Source: DASUCS01 sp041166745
GTDB lineage: Bacteria > Actinomycetota > Acidimicrobiia > Acidimicrobiales > JACDCH01
NCBI GenBank assembly: GCA_041166745.1
Contig: JBEEGH010000028.1
Coordinates: forward strand, 1 to 64,000
DNA length: 64,000 nucleotides
Direction of reading: 5' to 3'
In this document: positions 8,609 to 17,151 of the stretch, piece after piece
Layout: every line of letters starts with the position of its first letter
Numbering within the stretch: position 1 is the first letter of the stretch
Program-made: the position numbers and the translations under genes
Notes under the pieces: generated by a model
What the model was told of the DNA's origin: nothing
Seen by the model: the letters and a program-made list of their open reading frames with translations, nothing else
The model's database searches: none

Positions 8609-11600
8609 TTGGCCGGTCTGGCGCCAGCTGCTGGCCCGTGACGTGCACGGTCTGGGCGCCACAGCTCGGTCGTCCGCCACGGCGGCGCTGACCGCTCGGA
8701 CGGCGTCGTCGTCATCATCGGCGGCGTCGGGTGCGGGTGCGGCGTCGGGTGCGGTGGACGCGGCGGCGGGCGGCTCCGTCGAGTCGGTGCGGTCGGTGTG
8801 CCCGTACTGCGCCGTCGGGTGCGGCCAGGTCGTGTCGGTGCGCGACGGGCGCATCATCAACATCGAGGGCGATCTCGATTCGCCGATCTCGCGTGGGCGG
8901 CTGTGCCCGAAGGGGTCGGCCACCTTCCAGCTGGTAACGGGCTCGTACCGCGAGGATCGTGTGCTGTACCGGCGCCCGGGCGGCACGGCGTGGGAGCCGC
9001 TCGACTTGGACGTGGCGATGGACATGGTGGCCGCTCGAGTGCAGTCCGCCCGCGACGCGCACTGGGACCCGGTGCACCGTCGGACGCTGGCGTTCGCTCA
9101 CCTCGGCGGCGCGACGCTCGACAACGAGGAGAACTACCTCATCAAGAAACTGTTCACGGCGTTGGGCGCGATCCAGATCGAGAACCAGGCACGCATATGA
9201 CATTCCTCGACGGTCCCCGGTCTGGGGACCTCATTCGGTCGGGGCGGGGCGACGACGTATCAGCAGGATCTCGCCAACAGCGACTGCATCGTGATCCAGG
9301 GCTCGAACATGGCCGAGTGCCATCCGGTCGGGTTCCAGTGGGTGATGGAGGCCAAGGCGCGCGGCGCCACGCTGATCCACGTCGATCCGCGCTTCACGCG
9401 CACGTCGGCCGTGGCCGACCTGCACGTGCCGCTGCGCGCCGGAAGCGACATCGCGTTCCTCGGCGGGATCGTGAACTACATCCTCTCGGAGGAGCGGTAC
9501 TTCCGCGAGTACGTGGTGGCGTACACGAACGCGTCGTCGATCCTGCGCGAAGACTTCCAGGACACGGAAGACCTCGACGGGCTGTTCAGTGACCCGTCGA
9601 CGTGGCTGTACGAGTCGGGGTCGGGCAACGACGACACGCGCGACGGTGAGTCGCATGAAGGTGGCGGACTGCACGAGGACGCGTACCGCGACCCGACGCT
9701 GACGCACCCGCGGTGTGTGTTCCAGGTCTTGCGCCGGCACTTCTCGCGGTACACGCCGGCGCTCGTGGCGGAGACGTGCGGCGTGTCGGAGTCCTCGTTC
9801 TTGGCCGTGTGCTCCGCGCTGTGCGACAACTCGGGGCGCGATCGCACGTCGGCGTTCTGTTACGCCGTCGGGTGGACACAGCACACGGTCGGCGTGCAAG
9901 TGATCCGCACCGCGGCGATCGTGCAGTTGCTGCTCGGCAACATCGGGCGACCGGGCGGCGGGATCCTCGCGTTGCGCGGGCACGCGACGATCCAGGGTTC
10001 GACCGACGTGCCGACGCTGTACAACCTGCTGCCCGGGTACTTGCCGATGCCGAAGGCGGGCGACGACGACACGTTCGGGTCGTACATCTCGAACCACACC
10101 GCGGCGTCCGGCTGGTGGACGCAGTTCCCGAAGTACACGGTGTCGTTGCTGAAGGCGTGGTTTGGTTCGGCCGCGCAAGCCGAGAACGACTGGTGCTACA
10201 ACTACTTGCCGTTGCTGACGGGCGACCACTCGCACATGAACACCGTGGCCGACATGGCCGACGGCAAGGTGCGGGGCTACTTCGTGATGGGCGAAAACCC
10301 GGTGGTGGGCTCGATGCACGGCCGGTTGCAGCGCGCCGCGCTGGCATCGCTGGACTGGCTCGTCGTGCGCGACTTCGCGCTGATCGAGACGGCCGAGTTC
10401 TGGCGGTCGTCGCCTGCGTGCGAGACGGAGGTGTTCTTCTTCCCCGCCGCCGCGCACACGGAGAAGGACGGCACGTACACGAACACCCAACGGCTGTTGC
10501 AGTTCCACCACAAGGCCGTCGAGCCTGCCGGTGATCGGCGCAGCGAGCTGTGGTTCATGTACCACCTCGGGTTGCGGTTGCGCGCGTTGTACGCGGGGTC
10601 TTCGTTGTCGCGAGACCGGCCGCTGCTCGACCTGACGTGGTCGTACGGCACCGTCGGTCCGCACGACGAGCCCGACGTGCTCGAGGTGTTGAAGGAGATC
10701 AACGGGTTCACGGTGGCGGACGGCGTGCCGGTTCCGTCATTCACCGCGTTGGCCGACGACGGGTCGACCGCGTGTGGTTGCTGGATCTACTCGGGCTCGT
10801 TCGCCGACGGCGTGAACATGACGGCGCGGCGCTCGGCGTCGGGCGCGCCGTGGGGGTTCGCGTGGCCCGCCGATCGCCGGCTCCTGTACAACCGCGCCTC
10901 CGCCGACCCGTCCGGCCGACCATGGTCGGAGCGCAAGGCGTACGTGTGGTGGGATCCGGTGGCGTCGCGGTGGACGGGACACGACGTGCCGGATTTCATC
11001 GTCGACCGTCCGCCGTCGTACCGGCCTGCGAGTGACGCTGTCGGGCTGGACACGATCGCCGGCGACAAGCCGTTCATCATGCAAGGTGACGGCGTCGGTT
11101 GGTTGTTCGCGCCGACGGGCGTGGTCGACGGCCCGCTGCCGACGCATTACGAGCCACAGGAATCGGTGATGTCGAACCCGCTGTATTCGCAGCAACGCAA
11201 CCCGACGCGGCTCGAGTGGTCGCGTGACGACAACCCGTACCACCGCCCGTTCGATGACCCCGACTATCCGTTCGTCGTCACGACGTACCGGTTGACCGAG
11301 CACCACACGGCGGGCGGGATGTCGCGCTGGCTGCCGTGGCTGGCGGAGTTGCAGCCGGAGTTCTTCTGCGAGGTGTCGCCGTCGTTGGCGCTCGAGCGAG
11401 GCCTGGCGAACGGCGAGTGGGCCACGATCTCGACGGCGCGCACGTCGGTGGAGGCGCGGGTGCTGGTGACGTCGCGGATTCCGCCGCTCATGGTGGGGCG
11501 CGGTCGGCGCCGGCGGGCCGTGCACCAGATCGGGCTGCCGTACCACTGGGGTTCGTCGGGGTTGGTGCGCGGCGACTCGGCCAACGAGTTGATTTCGTTC

Positions 11601-11678
11601 GTCGCCGACCCGAACGTGTCGATCCAGGAGTCGAAGGCGTTGACGGCCGACATCCGGCCCGGGCGGCGAGCGCGATGA
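8595..11678 (+). CDS. fdhA: Formate dehydrogenase alpha subunit, selenocysteine-containing
   Basis: A 1027-residue molybdenum or tungsten bis-MGD enzyme that oxidises formate to CO2. An N-terminal [4Fe-4S] site uses Cys69, Cys72, Cys76 (CPYCAVGC) and Cys104 (RLCPKGS). UGA at 9198-9200 falls in frame at residue 202, inside ENQARI-U-HSSTVPGLG and followed by SFGRGGAT, the classic active-site context for selenocysteine in formate dehydrogenases. A SECIS-like hairpin follows. Normal gene finding would split this into two ORFs ending at 9200 and starting near 9291. The GTG start follows the purine run GAAAAGG and gives the family-like N-terminus WPVWRQL. No twin-arginine signal is present. A Ser/Ala/Gly-rich linker spans residues 38-62. 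Confidence 0.95.
9198..9230 (+). promoter_or_regulatory. UGA (Sec) codon with SECIS-like hairpin
   Basis: The UGA at 9198-9200 is followed by a 7-bp stem, GGTCCCC (9212-9218) with GGGGACC (9224-9230), closing the pentaloop GGTCT (9219-9223). The loop starts 18 bases after the UGA. Both the GGUCU apical loop and this spacing match, from memory, the E. coli fdhF SECIS recognised by SelB. This is direct sequence support for selenocysteine insertion. No selA, selB or selC lies in the window. Confidence 0.88.
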
Positions 11679-12436
11679 CGGTCGGGTTCTTCACCGACAC
11701 GACGGTGTGCATCGGCTGCAAGGCGTGCGAGGTCGCGTGCAAGCAATGGAACCAGTTGCCGGACGACGGTTTCTCGTTCACCGGCATGTCGTACGACAAC
11801 ACGGTGCAGTTGGGCGCGTCGACATGGCGGCACGTCGCGTTCATCGAGCGGCCGCCGACTGGTGACGATGGAGCCGGCGACAAGTTCTCGTGGCTGATGA
11901 TGAGCGACGTCTGCAAGCACTGCGAGACGTCGGCGTGCTTGGAAGCGTGTCCGACCGGGTCGATCATCCGCACGGAGTTCGACTCGGTGTTCGTGCAGCC
12001 CGACATCTGCAACGGCTGCGGGTACTGCGTGTCGGCCTGTCCGTTCGGCGTGATCGATCGGCGTGAGGACGACGGGCGGGCGTGGAAGTGCACGCTGTGT
12101 TACGACCGACTGGGCGCGGACATGACGCCGGCGTGCGCGCAAGCGTGTCCGACGGAGTCGATCGTGTTCGGCGAGTTGTCGTCGTTGCACGAGCGGGCCG
12201 CCTCTCGCGTCGAGGCGCTGCACGCCTCCGGCCACACCGAGGCGTATCTGTACGGCGTCGACCAGTCGGGGACCGACGGCCTGCACGCGTTCTTCCTGCT
12301 GACCGACGAGCCCGAGGTGTACAACCTGCCGTCGGCGCCGGTGGCGTACTCGAAGACGAACGGCCGGGCGTGGCGCTCGATGGTGGCCGCGGGGGTGGCG
12401 ATGGCGGTGGCCGCGGTGGTGTCGGCTCGCCGATGA
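11675..12436 (+). CDS. fdhB: Formate dehydrogenase beta subunit, four [4Fe-4S] clusters
   Basis: A 253-residue ferredoxin-type electron-transfer subunit carrying electrons from the catalytic subunit to the membrane partner. Four cysteine groups are visible: CIGCKACEVAC (residues 12-22), CKHCETSACLEACP, CNGCGYCVSACP and CTLCYDRL with CAQACP, the usual set for a four-cluster DMSO-reductase-family beta subunit. A short hydrophobic C-terminus (VAAGVAMAVAAVVSARR) may touch the membrane. The ATG overlaps the fdhA stop and its own stop overlaps the next start, both as ATGA. Confidence 0.93.
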   Translation: MTVGFFTDTTVCIGCKACEVACKQWNQLPDDGFSFTGMSYDNTVQLGASTWRHVAFIERPPTGDDGAGDKFSWLMMSDVCKHCETSACLEACPTGSIIRTEFDSVFVQPDICNGCGYCVSACPFGVIDRREDDGRAWKCTLCYDRLGADMTPACAQACPTESIVFGELSSLHERAASRVEALHASGHTEAYLYGVDQSGTDGLHAFFLLTDEPEVYNLPSAPVAYSKTNGRAWRSMVAAGVAMAVAAVVSARR

Positions 12437-13221
12437 CGTCGTACTACGACGTGCCGCTGTTGAAGCGGCCGGTGTGGAAGTGGTTCGTCCCGGCGTACTT
12501 CTTCCTGGGCGGTGTCGCGGGGGCGTCGTCGACGCTCGGGCTGGTGTCCCGGCCGCTGCGCCGCCGGTGTTCTCGGCTGTCGCTCGTGACGCTGTCCGCC
12601 GGGACGGCGTGCTTGATCGCCGACCTCGGCCGCCCGGAACGGTTCGCCAACATGCTGCGAGTGTTCCGTCCGTCGTCGCCGATGAACATGGGATCGTGGC
12701 TGCTCGCGGTGTACGGGCCCGCGGCGGGGGCGTCGGCCGTGCTGGGTTCGTCGCTGGGTGCGGGTGTGGCGGGTGTCGCGGGGATCCCGCTCGCGGGCTA
12801 CACGGGCGTGCTGGTCGCGTCGACGGCGGTACCGGCGTGGCAGGACGCGTCAACGTCGATGCCGGCGTTGTTCACGGCGTCGGGGGTGGCCGGGGCGGCG
12901 TCGTTGCTGAAGCTCGGCGGGTGCGACGACGAGTCGGCGCGGGTGCTGCGCCGCTACGGCATCGCCGGTTGTGCCGGCGAACTCGCGGCGGCCGTCGCGC
13001 TCGAGCGCGAGGTGCGCGACCCGGCGGCCTACCGGGCGACGCCGTTGTGGCGGCTCTCGCACCTGTTGACGACCATCAGCCTGTTGCTCTCGCTCCCCCG
13101 CGGACGCAACCGCCGCCGCGAGCTGGCCTCCGGGGTCTCAGGCGTGGCCGGCAGCGCCATGGTCAAGTTCGCCGTAGCCCAAGCCGGCCACCACTCCACT
13201 TCCAGCAAATCCAGTGCATAG
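12433..13221 (+). CDS. NrfD/PsrC-type membrane subunit of formate dehydrogenase
   Basis: A 262-residue integral membrane protein beginning MTSYYDVPLLKRPVWKWFVPAYFF, the hallmark start of actinobacterial NrfD-like formate dehydrogenase anchors. Several hydrophobic segments are seen (for example AYFFLGGVAGASSTLGL, GAGVAGVAGIPLAGYTGV and HLLTTISLLLSL). It should anchor FdhAB and pass electrons to menaquinone. It is somewhat short for the family (about 300 or more is usual). The ATGA overlap with fdhB fixes the start. The C-terminal residues KSSA and the TAG stop come from palindrome copy 2. Confidence 0.85.
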   Translation: MTSYYDVPLLKRPVWKWFVPAYFFLGGVAGASSTLGLVSRPLRRRCSRLSLVTLSAGTACLIADLGRPERFANMLRVFRPSSPMNMGSWLLAVYGPAAGASAVLGSSLGAGVAGVAGIPLAGYTGVLVASTAVPAWQDASTSMPALFTASGVAGAASLLKLGGCDDESARVLRRYGIAGCAGELAAAVALEREVRDPAAYRATPLWRLSHLLTTISLLLSLPRGRNRRRELASGVSGVAGSAMVKFAVAQAGHHSTSSKSSA

Positions 13222-13254
13222 CGACACAGTTCTGTGTCGCTATGCACTGGATTT
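13207..13254. repeat. 48-bp palindromic repeat, copy 2 (shared by two convergent genes)
   Basis: A perfect 22-bp stem with the 4-nt loop GTTC (13229-13232). Both arms read Lys-Ser-Ser-Ala-TAG in the frame of the gene entering from that side: fdh membrane subunit on plus (TAG 13219-13221) and the DUF559 protein on minus (stop 13240-13242). The two stop codons are 18 bases apart. The element therefore encodes both C-termini, stops translation on both strands and forms a strong hairpin in either transcript. Confidence 0.95.
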
Positions 13255-14172
13255 CGGGGTGCGGAGCCGGACGGCGGCTTTCATCATGCGGGTGACCTTG
13301 CCGGGGCGAGTCCACACGTCCTCCTCCCAGATCTCGTGCACCGTGAACCCGTCGTCCTCGAGCTGCTGACGGCGGATTGCATCGGCTTCACGATTCGAGA
13401 GCGCCCAGTGATAGAGCTCGCTCTGGACCTCGAACACCGCCTTCACATTGTCCTCGTAGAAGTCGACCCGACCATCGAAGCGGTCGTCGTTGCCGAGATT
13501 GACCTGCCGGCGCAGGTTGAGCCCGACTTCCTCGCCCAACTCCTTCACCCGAGATTCGAGCCCAGTCGCGGGCGCGATGTAGTAGTCGCCACGAGCCTTC
13601 AGGACGTCTCGATACAGGACCGTGCCGTCGCGGCCACGCCTGGCGAGATCGTTGAGACACGCCGTGGACGAACCGACGCTGAGCAGGCGACGGCTGAGGA
13701 ACTGGTCGAACGTTCGTCCTGCCCTCTGGGGGCTGAGCTCGCCGCACATCTGGTAGGCCGCAAGCTCCGGCAGAACGACGCGGATGCCTTTGAAGGTTGT
13801 CACCCAACGCTCCGGTACGACCACAAGTGGATGCACGTGACCCAGTTGACCGCGTCGCATGGCGTGTCCGTTGACGTGGCTCACCCGCGCCGGAAGCAGC
13901 CGGAAGCCTGGCACTCCCCAATGTGCTGTTGCGGACTCGTGCGACAGCACCGCGCCGGGACCCGCGGAAAGTACGGCGGCGCTTGCCAACAGCAGTTCAT
14001 CTCGAACCGCCCCGGGGACGACGAGCACGCGTCGACCCTCCAACTCCCACCGGGGAGAGTTTTTCAGGCGAGTGACTTCGGTTGCCGTCGCACCGAGCTC
14101 GCGGATCTGCCAATCCGCAACACAGGACCGCTGTTCTGCAGCTAGGTCGAGCAATGCCTTGTCGAGCCTCAC
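13240..14172 (-). CDS. AbiEi-antitoxin-like/DUF559 nuclease-fold protein
   Basis: About 310 residues. The N-terminal half (ADWQIRELGATATEVTRLKNS, then a RRVLVVPGAV segment) resembles the winged-helix AbiEi-type domain found in actinobacterial proteins. The C-terminal part contains RFDGRVDFYEDNVKAVFEVQ followed by READAIRRQQLEDDGF, the DUF559/Vsr-like endonuclease core with acidic residues ahead of ExQ. The GTG at 14172 is the most plausible start; a longer frame begins inside palindrome copy 3. It ends KSSA-TAG inside copy 2. The gene is bracketed by two palindromes 972 bp apart. No cognate AbiEii toxin lies beside it, so a defence or DNA-processing role is inference. Confidence 0.72.
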   Translation of the reverse strand: MRLDKALLDLAAEQRSCVADWQIRELGATATEVTRLKNSPRWELEGRRVLVVPGAVRDELLLASAAVLSAGPGAVLSHESATAHWGVPGFRLLPARVSHVNGHAMRRGQLGHVHPLVVVPERWVTTFKGIRVVLPELAAYQMCGELSPQRAGRTFDQFLSRRLLSVGSSTACLNDLARRGRDGTVLYRDVLKARGDYYIAPATGLESRVKELGEEVGLNLRRQVNLGNDDRFDGRVDFYEDNVKAVFEVQSELYHWALSNREADAIRRQQLEDDGFTVHEIWEEDVWTRPGKVTRMMKAAVRLRTPKSSA

Positions 14173-14225
14173 GGTCGCGGAAGCTACTGACGGGGTGTGA
14201 CACTCCCTGGCCCCGCGCCGCCGGC

Positions 14226-14273
14226 AAATCCAGTGCACTACGACACACTTGTGTGTCGTAGTGCACTGGATTT
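14226..14273. repeat. 48-bp palindromic repeat, copy 3
   Basis: A perfect 22-bp stem, both arms of the CTAC version, with loop CTTG. It lies 13 bases beyond the stop of the TPP-enzyme gene and upstream of the DUF559 gene. Neither arm terminates a gene, and neither carries the in-frame TAG of copy 2, in keeping with a role here as a transcription terminator only. Confidence 0.93.
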
Positions 14274-14286
14274 CGTTCCTTCAGGG

Positions 14287-15762
14287 CTACATGGCCGGGA
14301 TGAGGGCTTCGATGAGGGTGGGGCCTTGTTCGCCGAGGGCCTTTTCGAGGGCGATGGTGAACTCGTCGGCGGTGGTGGCACGTGACGCGGGGACGCCCAT
14401 GCCGTTGGCCAGGGCGACGAAGTCGAGGGCGGGCGTGGACAGGTCGAACATCTCCTTGGCGCGGTCGCCGCTCGCGCCGACGCGTCCGAGCTCCATGTTG
14501 AGGACGTCGTACGCGCGGTTGTTGTAGAGCACCGTGACGACGTCGAGTCCTTCCCGGGCCATCGTCCACAACGACTGGAGCGTGTACATCGCGCTGCCGT
14601 CGGCCTCGAGGGCGATCACCTTGCGGTCGGGGCACGCGACCGCCGCGCCCACTGCGACCGGCAACCCCTGGCCGATCGCGCCGCCGGTGAGGCACAGCCA
14701 GTCGTGCGGCGGCGCGCCCGCGGTTGCACCCGGCGCATACAGGCCCGCGGTGTTCGCTTCGTCCGACACGATCGCGCCCTCTGGCATCAGCGCGCCCAAC
14801 GCCGCGGCCACCGTTGCGGCGGTGAGCGCGCCGGTCGGACGCTCGGGGCGCCCCGCCGGTTGCAGCGAGACCTCGACCGACGGATCGGCGAGCTGCGCGA
14901 GCAGCTCCGGATCCAACACCGACACCTCGCACCCTTCCGGCACCAGGTCGCTGGCCTTGCCGGGGTACGCGAAGAACGACACCGGCGACTTCGCGTCCAC
15001 CAGCACGAGATGCTTGATGCCTTCGAGCTGCATCGCCGCGAACTCGGCGAGATACGCGAGGCGCTCGACCGGTGGAATGCCCGCGCCGCGTTGCAAACGC
15101 GTAGGGAACGTCTCGGCCAGCATCCGATGACCGGTCTGCGCGGCGGCGATGAGGTACTCCTTGCGGAGCGCCTTGCCGCCGAGGAACAGCACCGCATCTT
15201 CCGGCAGCGGATTCGGCTTCTTGAACACCGCCGGCTTCGCCATCACGATCGGTGGCGCAGGCTCGCCGCCGTCCGACCACGACGAGTCGGCCGGAAGGAT
15301 CAACGTGGCGACCTCACCGCGCCGCGCGACAGCGACCGCCTCCGCCGCATCCTCACCGACCGATGCCGACGACGACGACCACCTGATCCACGACGACACG
15401 TTGCGCGCCACCGTCTCGATGTCGGACTCGAGCTGCGCGTTGTACTGCTTGTGGTACGTCGCGTGATCGCCGACGATGTTCACGACTCCCGTGTGGCCCT
15501 TGCGGGCGTTGTGCAGGTTGGCCAGCCCGTTGCCGAGCCCGGGGCCGAGATGCAACAACGTGGCCGCCGGCTTGTCGGCCATGCGCCCGTACCCGTCGGC
15601 CGCGCCCGTGGCCACGCCCTCGAACAGCGCGAGCACACCGCGCATCTCCGGCACGGCGTCCAATGCCGCGACGAAGTGCATCTCCGACGTGCCGGGGTTG
15701 GTGAAGCACACGTCGACGCCTGAGTCGACCAGCGTGCGTAGCAGTGCTTGGGCGCCGTTCAA
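14287..15762 (-). CDS. Thiamine-pyrophosphate enzyme, acetolactate synthase/benzoylformate decarboxylase type
   Basis: A 491-residue TPP-dependent enzyme. The N-terminal TPP-activating glutamate is Glu48 in LFEGVATGAADGYGRM. The TPP-binding motif is EADGSAMY (Asp388-Gly389-Ser390) with the closing NN at 414-415. The family includes acetolactate synthases and 2-oxoacid decarboxylases. It starts with TTG overlapping the TGA of the glycolate-oxidase-like gene (TTGA), with AGGAG ten bases upstream. Coupling to a 2-hydroxyacid oxidase favours a 2-oxoacid decarboxylase: hydroxyacid to oxoacid to aldehyde. The substrate is unknown. Confidence 0.85.
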   Translation of the reverse strand: MNGAQALLRTLVDSGVDVCFTNPGTSEMHFVAALDAVPEMRGVLALFEGVATGAADGYGRMADKPAATLLHLGPGLGNGLANLHNARKGHTGVVNIVGDHATYHKQYNAQLESDIETVARNVSSWIRWSSSSASVGEDAAEAVAVARRGEVATLILPADSSWSDGGEPAPPIVMAKPAVFKKPNPLPEDAVLFLGGKALRKEYLIAAAQTGHRMLAETFPTRLQRGAGIPPVERLAYLAEFAAMQLEGIKHLVLVDAKSPVSFFAYPGKASDLVPEGCEVSVLDPELLAQLADPSVEVSLQPAGRPERPTGALTAATVAAALGALMPEGAIVSDEANTAGLYAPGATAGAPPHDWLCLTGGAIGQGLPVAVGAAVACPDRKVIALEADGSAMYTLQSLWTMAREGLDVVTVLYNNRAYDVLNMELGRVGASGDRAKEMFDLSTPALDFVALANGMGVPASRATTADEFTIALEKALGEQGPTLIEALIPAM

Positions 15763-17099
15763 TCGAAGATCGCTCCTGGGTTGAGGATGCCGGCGGGATC
15801 GAACGCCGCCTTGATGCGACGCAACAGCGCCACCTTGGTCGGATCTTCGAGCGCGAGATAGTGGTGCTTCTTCTCCGACCCGATGCCGTGCTCGCCGGAG
15901 ATCGCTCCGCCCAACGCCATGCCCGACGCGAAGATGTCGTGCAACACCTGCGAACGCACCGCGTCGTCGCCCTGGAAGACCGAGAAATGCACGTTGCCGT
16001 CGCCCGCGTGCCCGCAGCCGACGATGAACGAGCCGGTCTCGGTCGCCAGCTCTGACACGCGTGACAGGTACACGGCGATCGACGCTCGCGGCACGACCAT
16101 GTCGATGATGTCGTTGGCGCCGCTGGCCTTCGCGGTCCAGAACGCCTTCTCGCGCGCTTCGATCAGCGCGGTACCCGAACCCGGCGGCAGGACGTACACG
16201 TCGATCGCGCCCCGCTCGGCCAACACCGCGGCGACATCGGCGACATCCTCGTCGAGGCGATCGGAGGTTCGGGCTTCCACGACAACGACGAGGTAGGCGA
16301 TCGTCGCGTCCTTCACCTCGGTGGCGATGCCAAGGTCGAGCCCCGCGTTCTTCGTGATGCCCACCATCGACACGACGTCGATGTACTCGAGGATCATCGG
16401 CCCGACACCGCTGCCGACGATCGCGGGCACCGCCTCGGTGATGCCCTCCATCGACGCGAACGGCGCGAGCACCGTGGCCGAGAATCCCGGCCTCGGGTAC
16501 AGCCGCAGGATCGCCTCGGTCACGATCGCGAGCGTGCCCTCCGACCCGATGATGAGTTGCGTGAGGTCGTAGCCCGTCGTGGCCTTCACGAACTTTCCGC
16601 CGCAGCGGATGATCTCGCCCGTGCCGAGTACCGCTTCGACGCCGAGCACCTGATGCCGCGTGACGCCGTACTTCACGGCGCGCATTCCGCCGGCGTTCGT
16701 GGCGACGTTGCCACCGAGCGACGCGCTGTTCTCGCCCGGAAACACGGGATACACGAGACCGTGCAACGCGGTTTCCTTGTCGAGCACGTCGAGCGTCACG
16801 CCCGGCTGCACGACCGCGACACCGTTGGCCGTGTCGATCTCGAGGATCGACGCCATCCGCTCGAACGACACGAGGATCCCACCGTGCCGCGGGATGCACG
16901 CACCGGACAAGCCCGTACCGCTGCCGCGCGCCGTGACCGGCACGCCCATTTCCGCCGCGATCCGCACAATCGCCGCGACCTCTGCGGCCGACGACGGCCG
17001 CACCACGACGTCGGGCAGGTGCCACTCGGCCGACAGCGCCTCGTCGTGGGCCAGGTCGTCGCTGATCGCGTCGCCGACGAGCACGTGCGGTGCCCCCAA
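15759..17099 (-). CDS. FAD-binding 2-hydroxyacid oxidase/dehydrogenase, GlcD type
   Basis: A 446-residue flavoprotein of the FAD-linked oxidase family with C-terminal GlcD-type domain, oxidising a 2-hydroxyacid such as glycolate or lactate. The FAD-binding region shows VTARGSGTGLSGACIP and FPGENSASLGGNVATNAGG; the C-terminal metal/substrate region shows CGHAGDGNVHFS and GEHGIGSEKK. The only in-frame start near the expected N-terminus is TTG at 17099, so the first residues are uncertain. Its stop overlaps the TTG of the TPP enzyme. Confidence 0.9.
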   Translation of the reverse strand: MGAPHVLVGDAISDDLAHDEALSAEWHLPDVVVRPSSAAEVAAIVRIAAEMGVPVTARGSGTGLSGACIPRHGGILVSFERMASILEIDTANGVAVVQPGVTLDVLDKETALHGLVYPVFPGENSASLGGNVATNAGGMRAVKYGVTRHQVLGVEAVLGTGEIIRCGGKFVKATTGYDLTQLIIGSEGTLAIVTEAILRLYPRPGFSATVLAPFASMEGITEAVPAIVGSGVGPMILEYIDVVSMVGITKNAGLDLGIATEVKDATIAYLVVVVEARTSDRLDEDVADVAAVLAERGAIDVYVLPPGSGTALIEAREKAFWTAKASGANDIIDMVVPRASIAVYLSRVSELATETGSFIVGCGHAGDGNVHFSVFQGDDAVRSQVLHDIFASGMALGGAISGEHGIGSEKKHHYLALEDPTKVALLRRIKAAFDPAGILNPGAIFD

Positions 17100-17151
17100 C
17101 GCCTCGGTCAGTCGTTCGAACAGGTCCGTGGCCCGAAAGTAGTCTGCGAGC

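Noticed and set aside
9198..9290. Frameshift or nonsense mutation splitting the formate dehydrogenase gene
   Set aside because: The frame continues unbroken after UGA with fully conserved active-site sequence, and a SECIS-like hairpin follows at the right distance; selenocysteine explains it.
8595..13221. A nitrate or DMSO reductase instead of formate dehydrogenase
   Set aside because: The Sec-His-Ser-Ser context and N-terminal WPVWRQL/CPYCAVGC pattern are specific to formate dehydrogenases.
13240..14172. A complete AbiE toxin-antitoxin system
   Set aside because: Only the antitoxin-like domain is present, fused to a nuclease-like domain; no AbiEii gene is adjacent.
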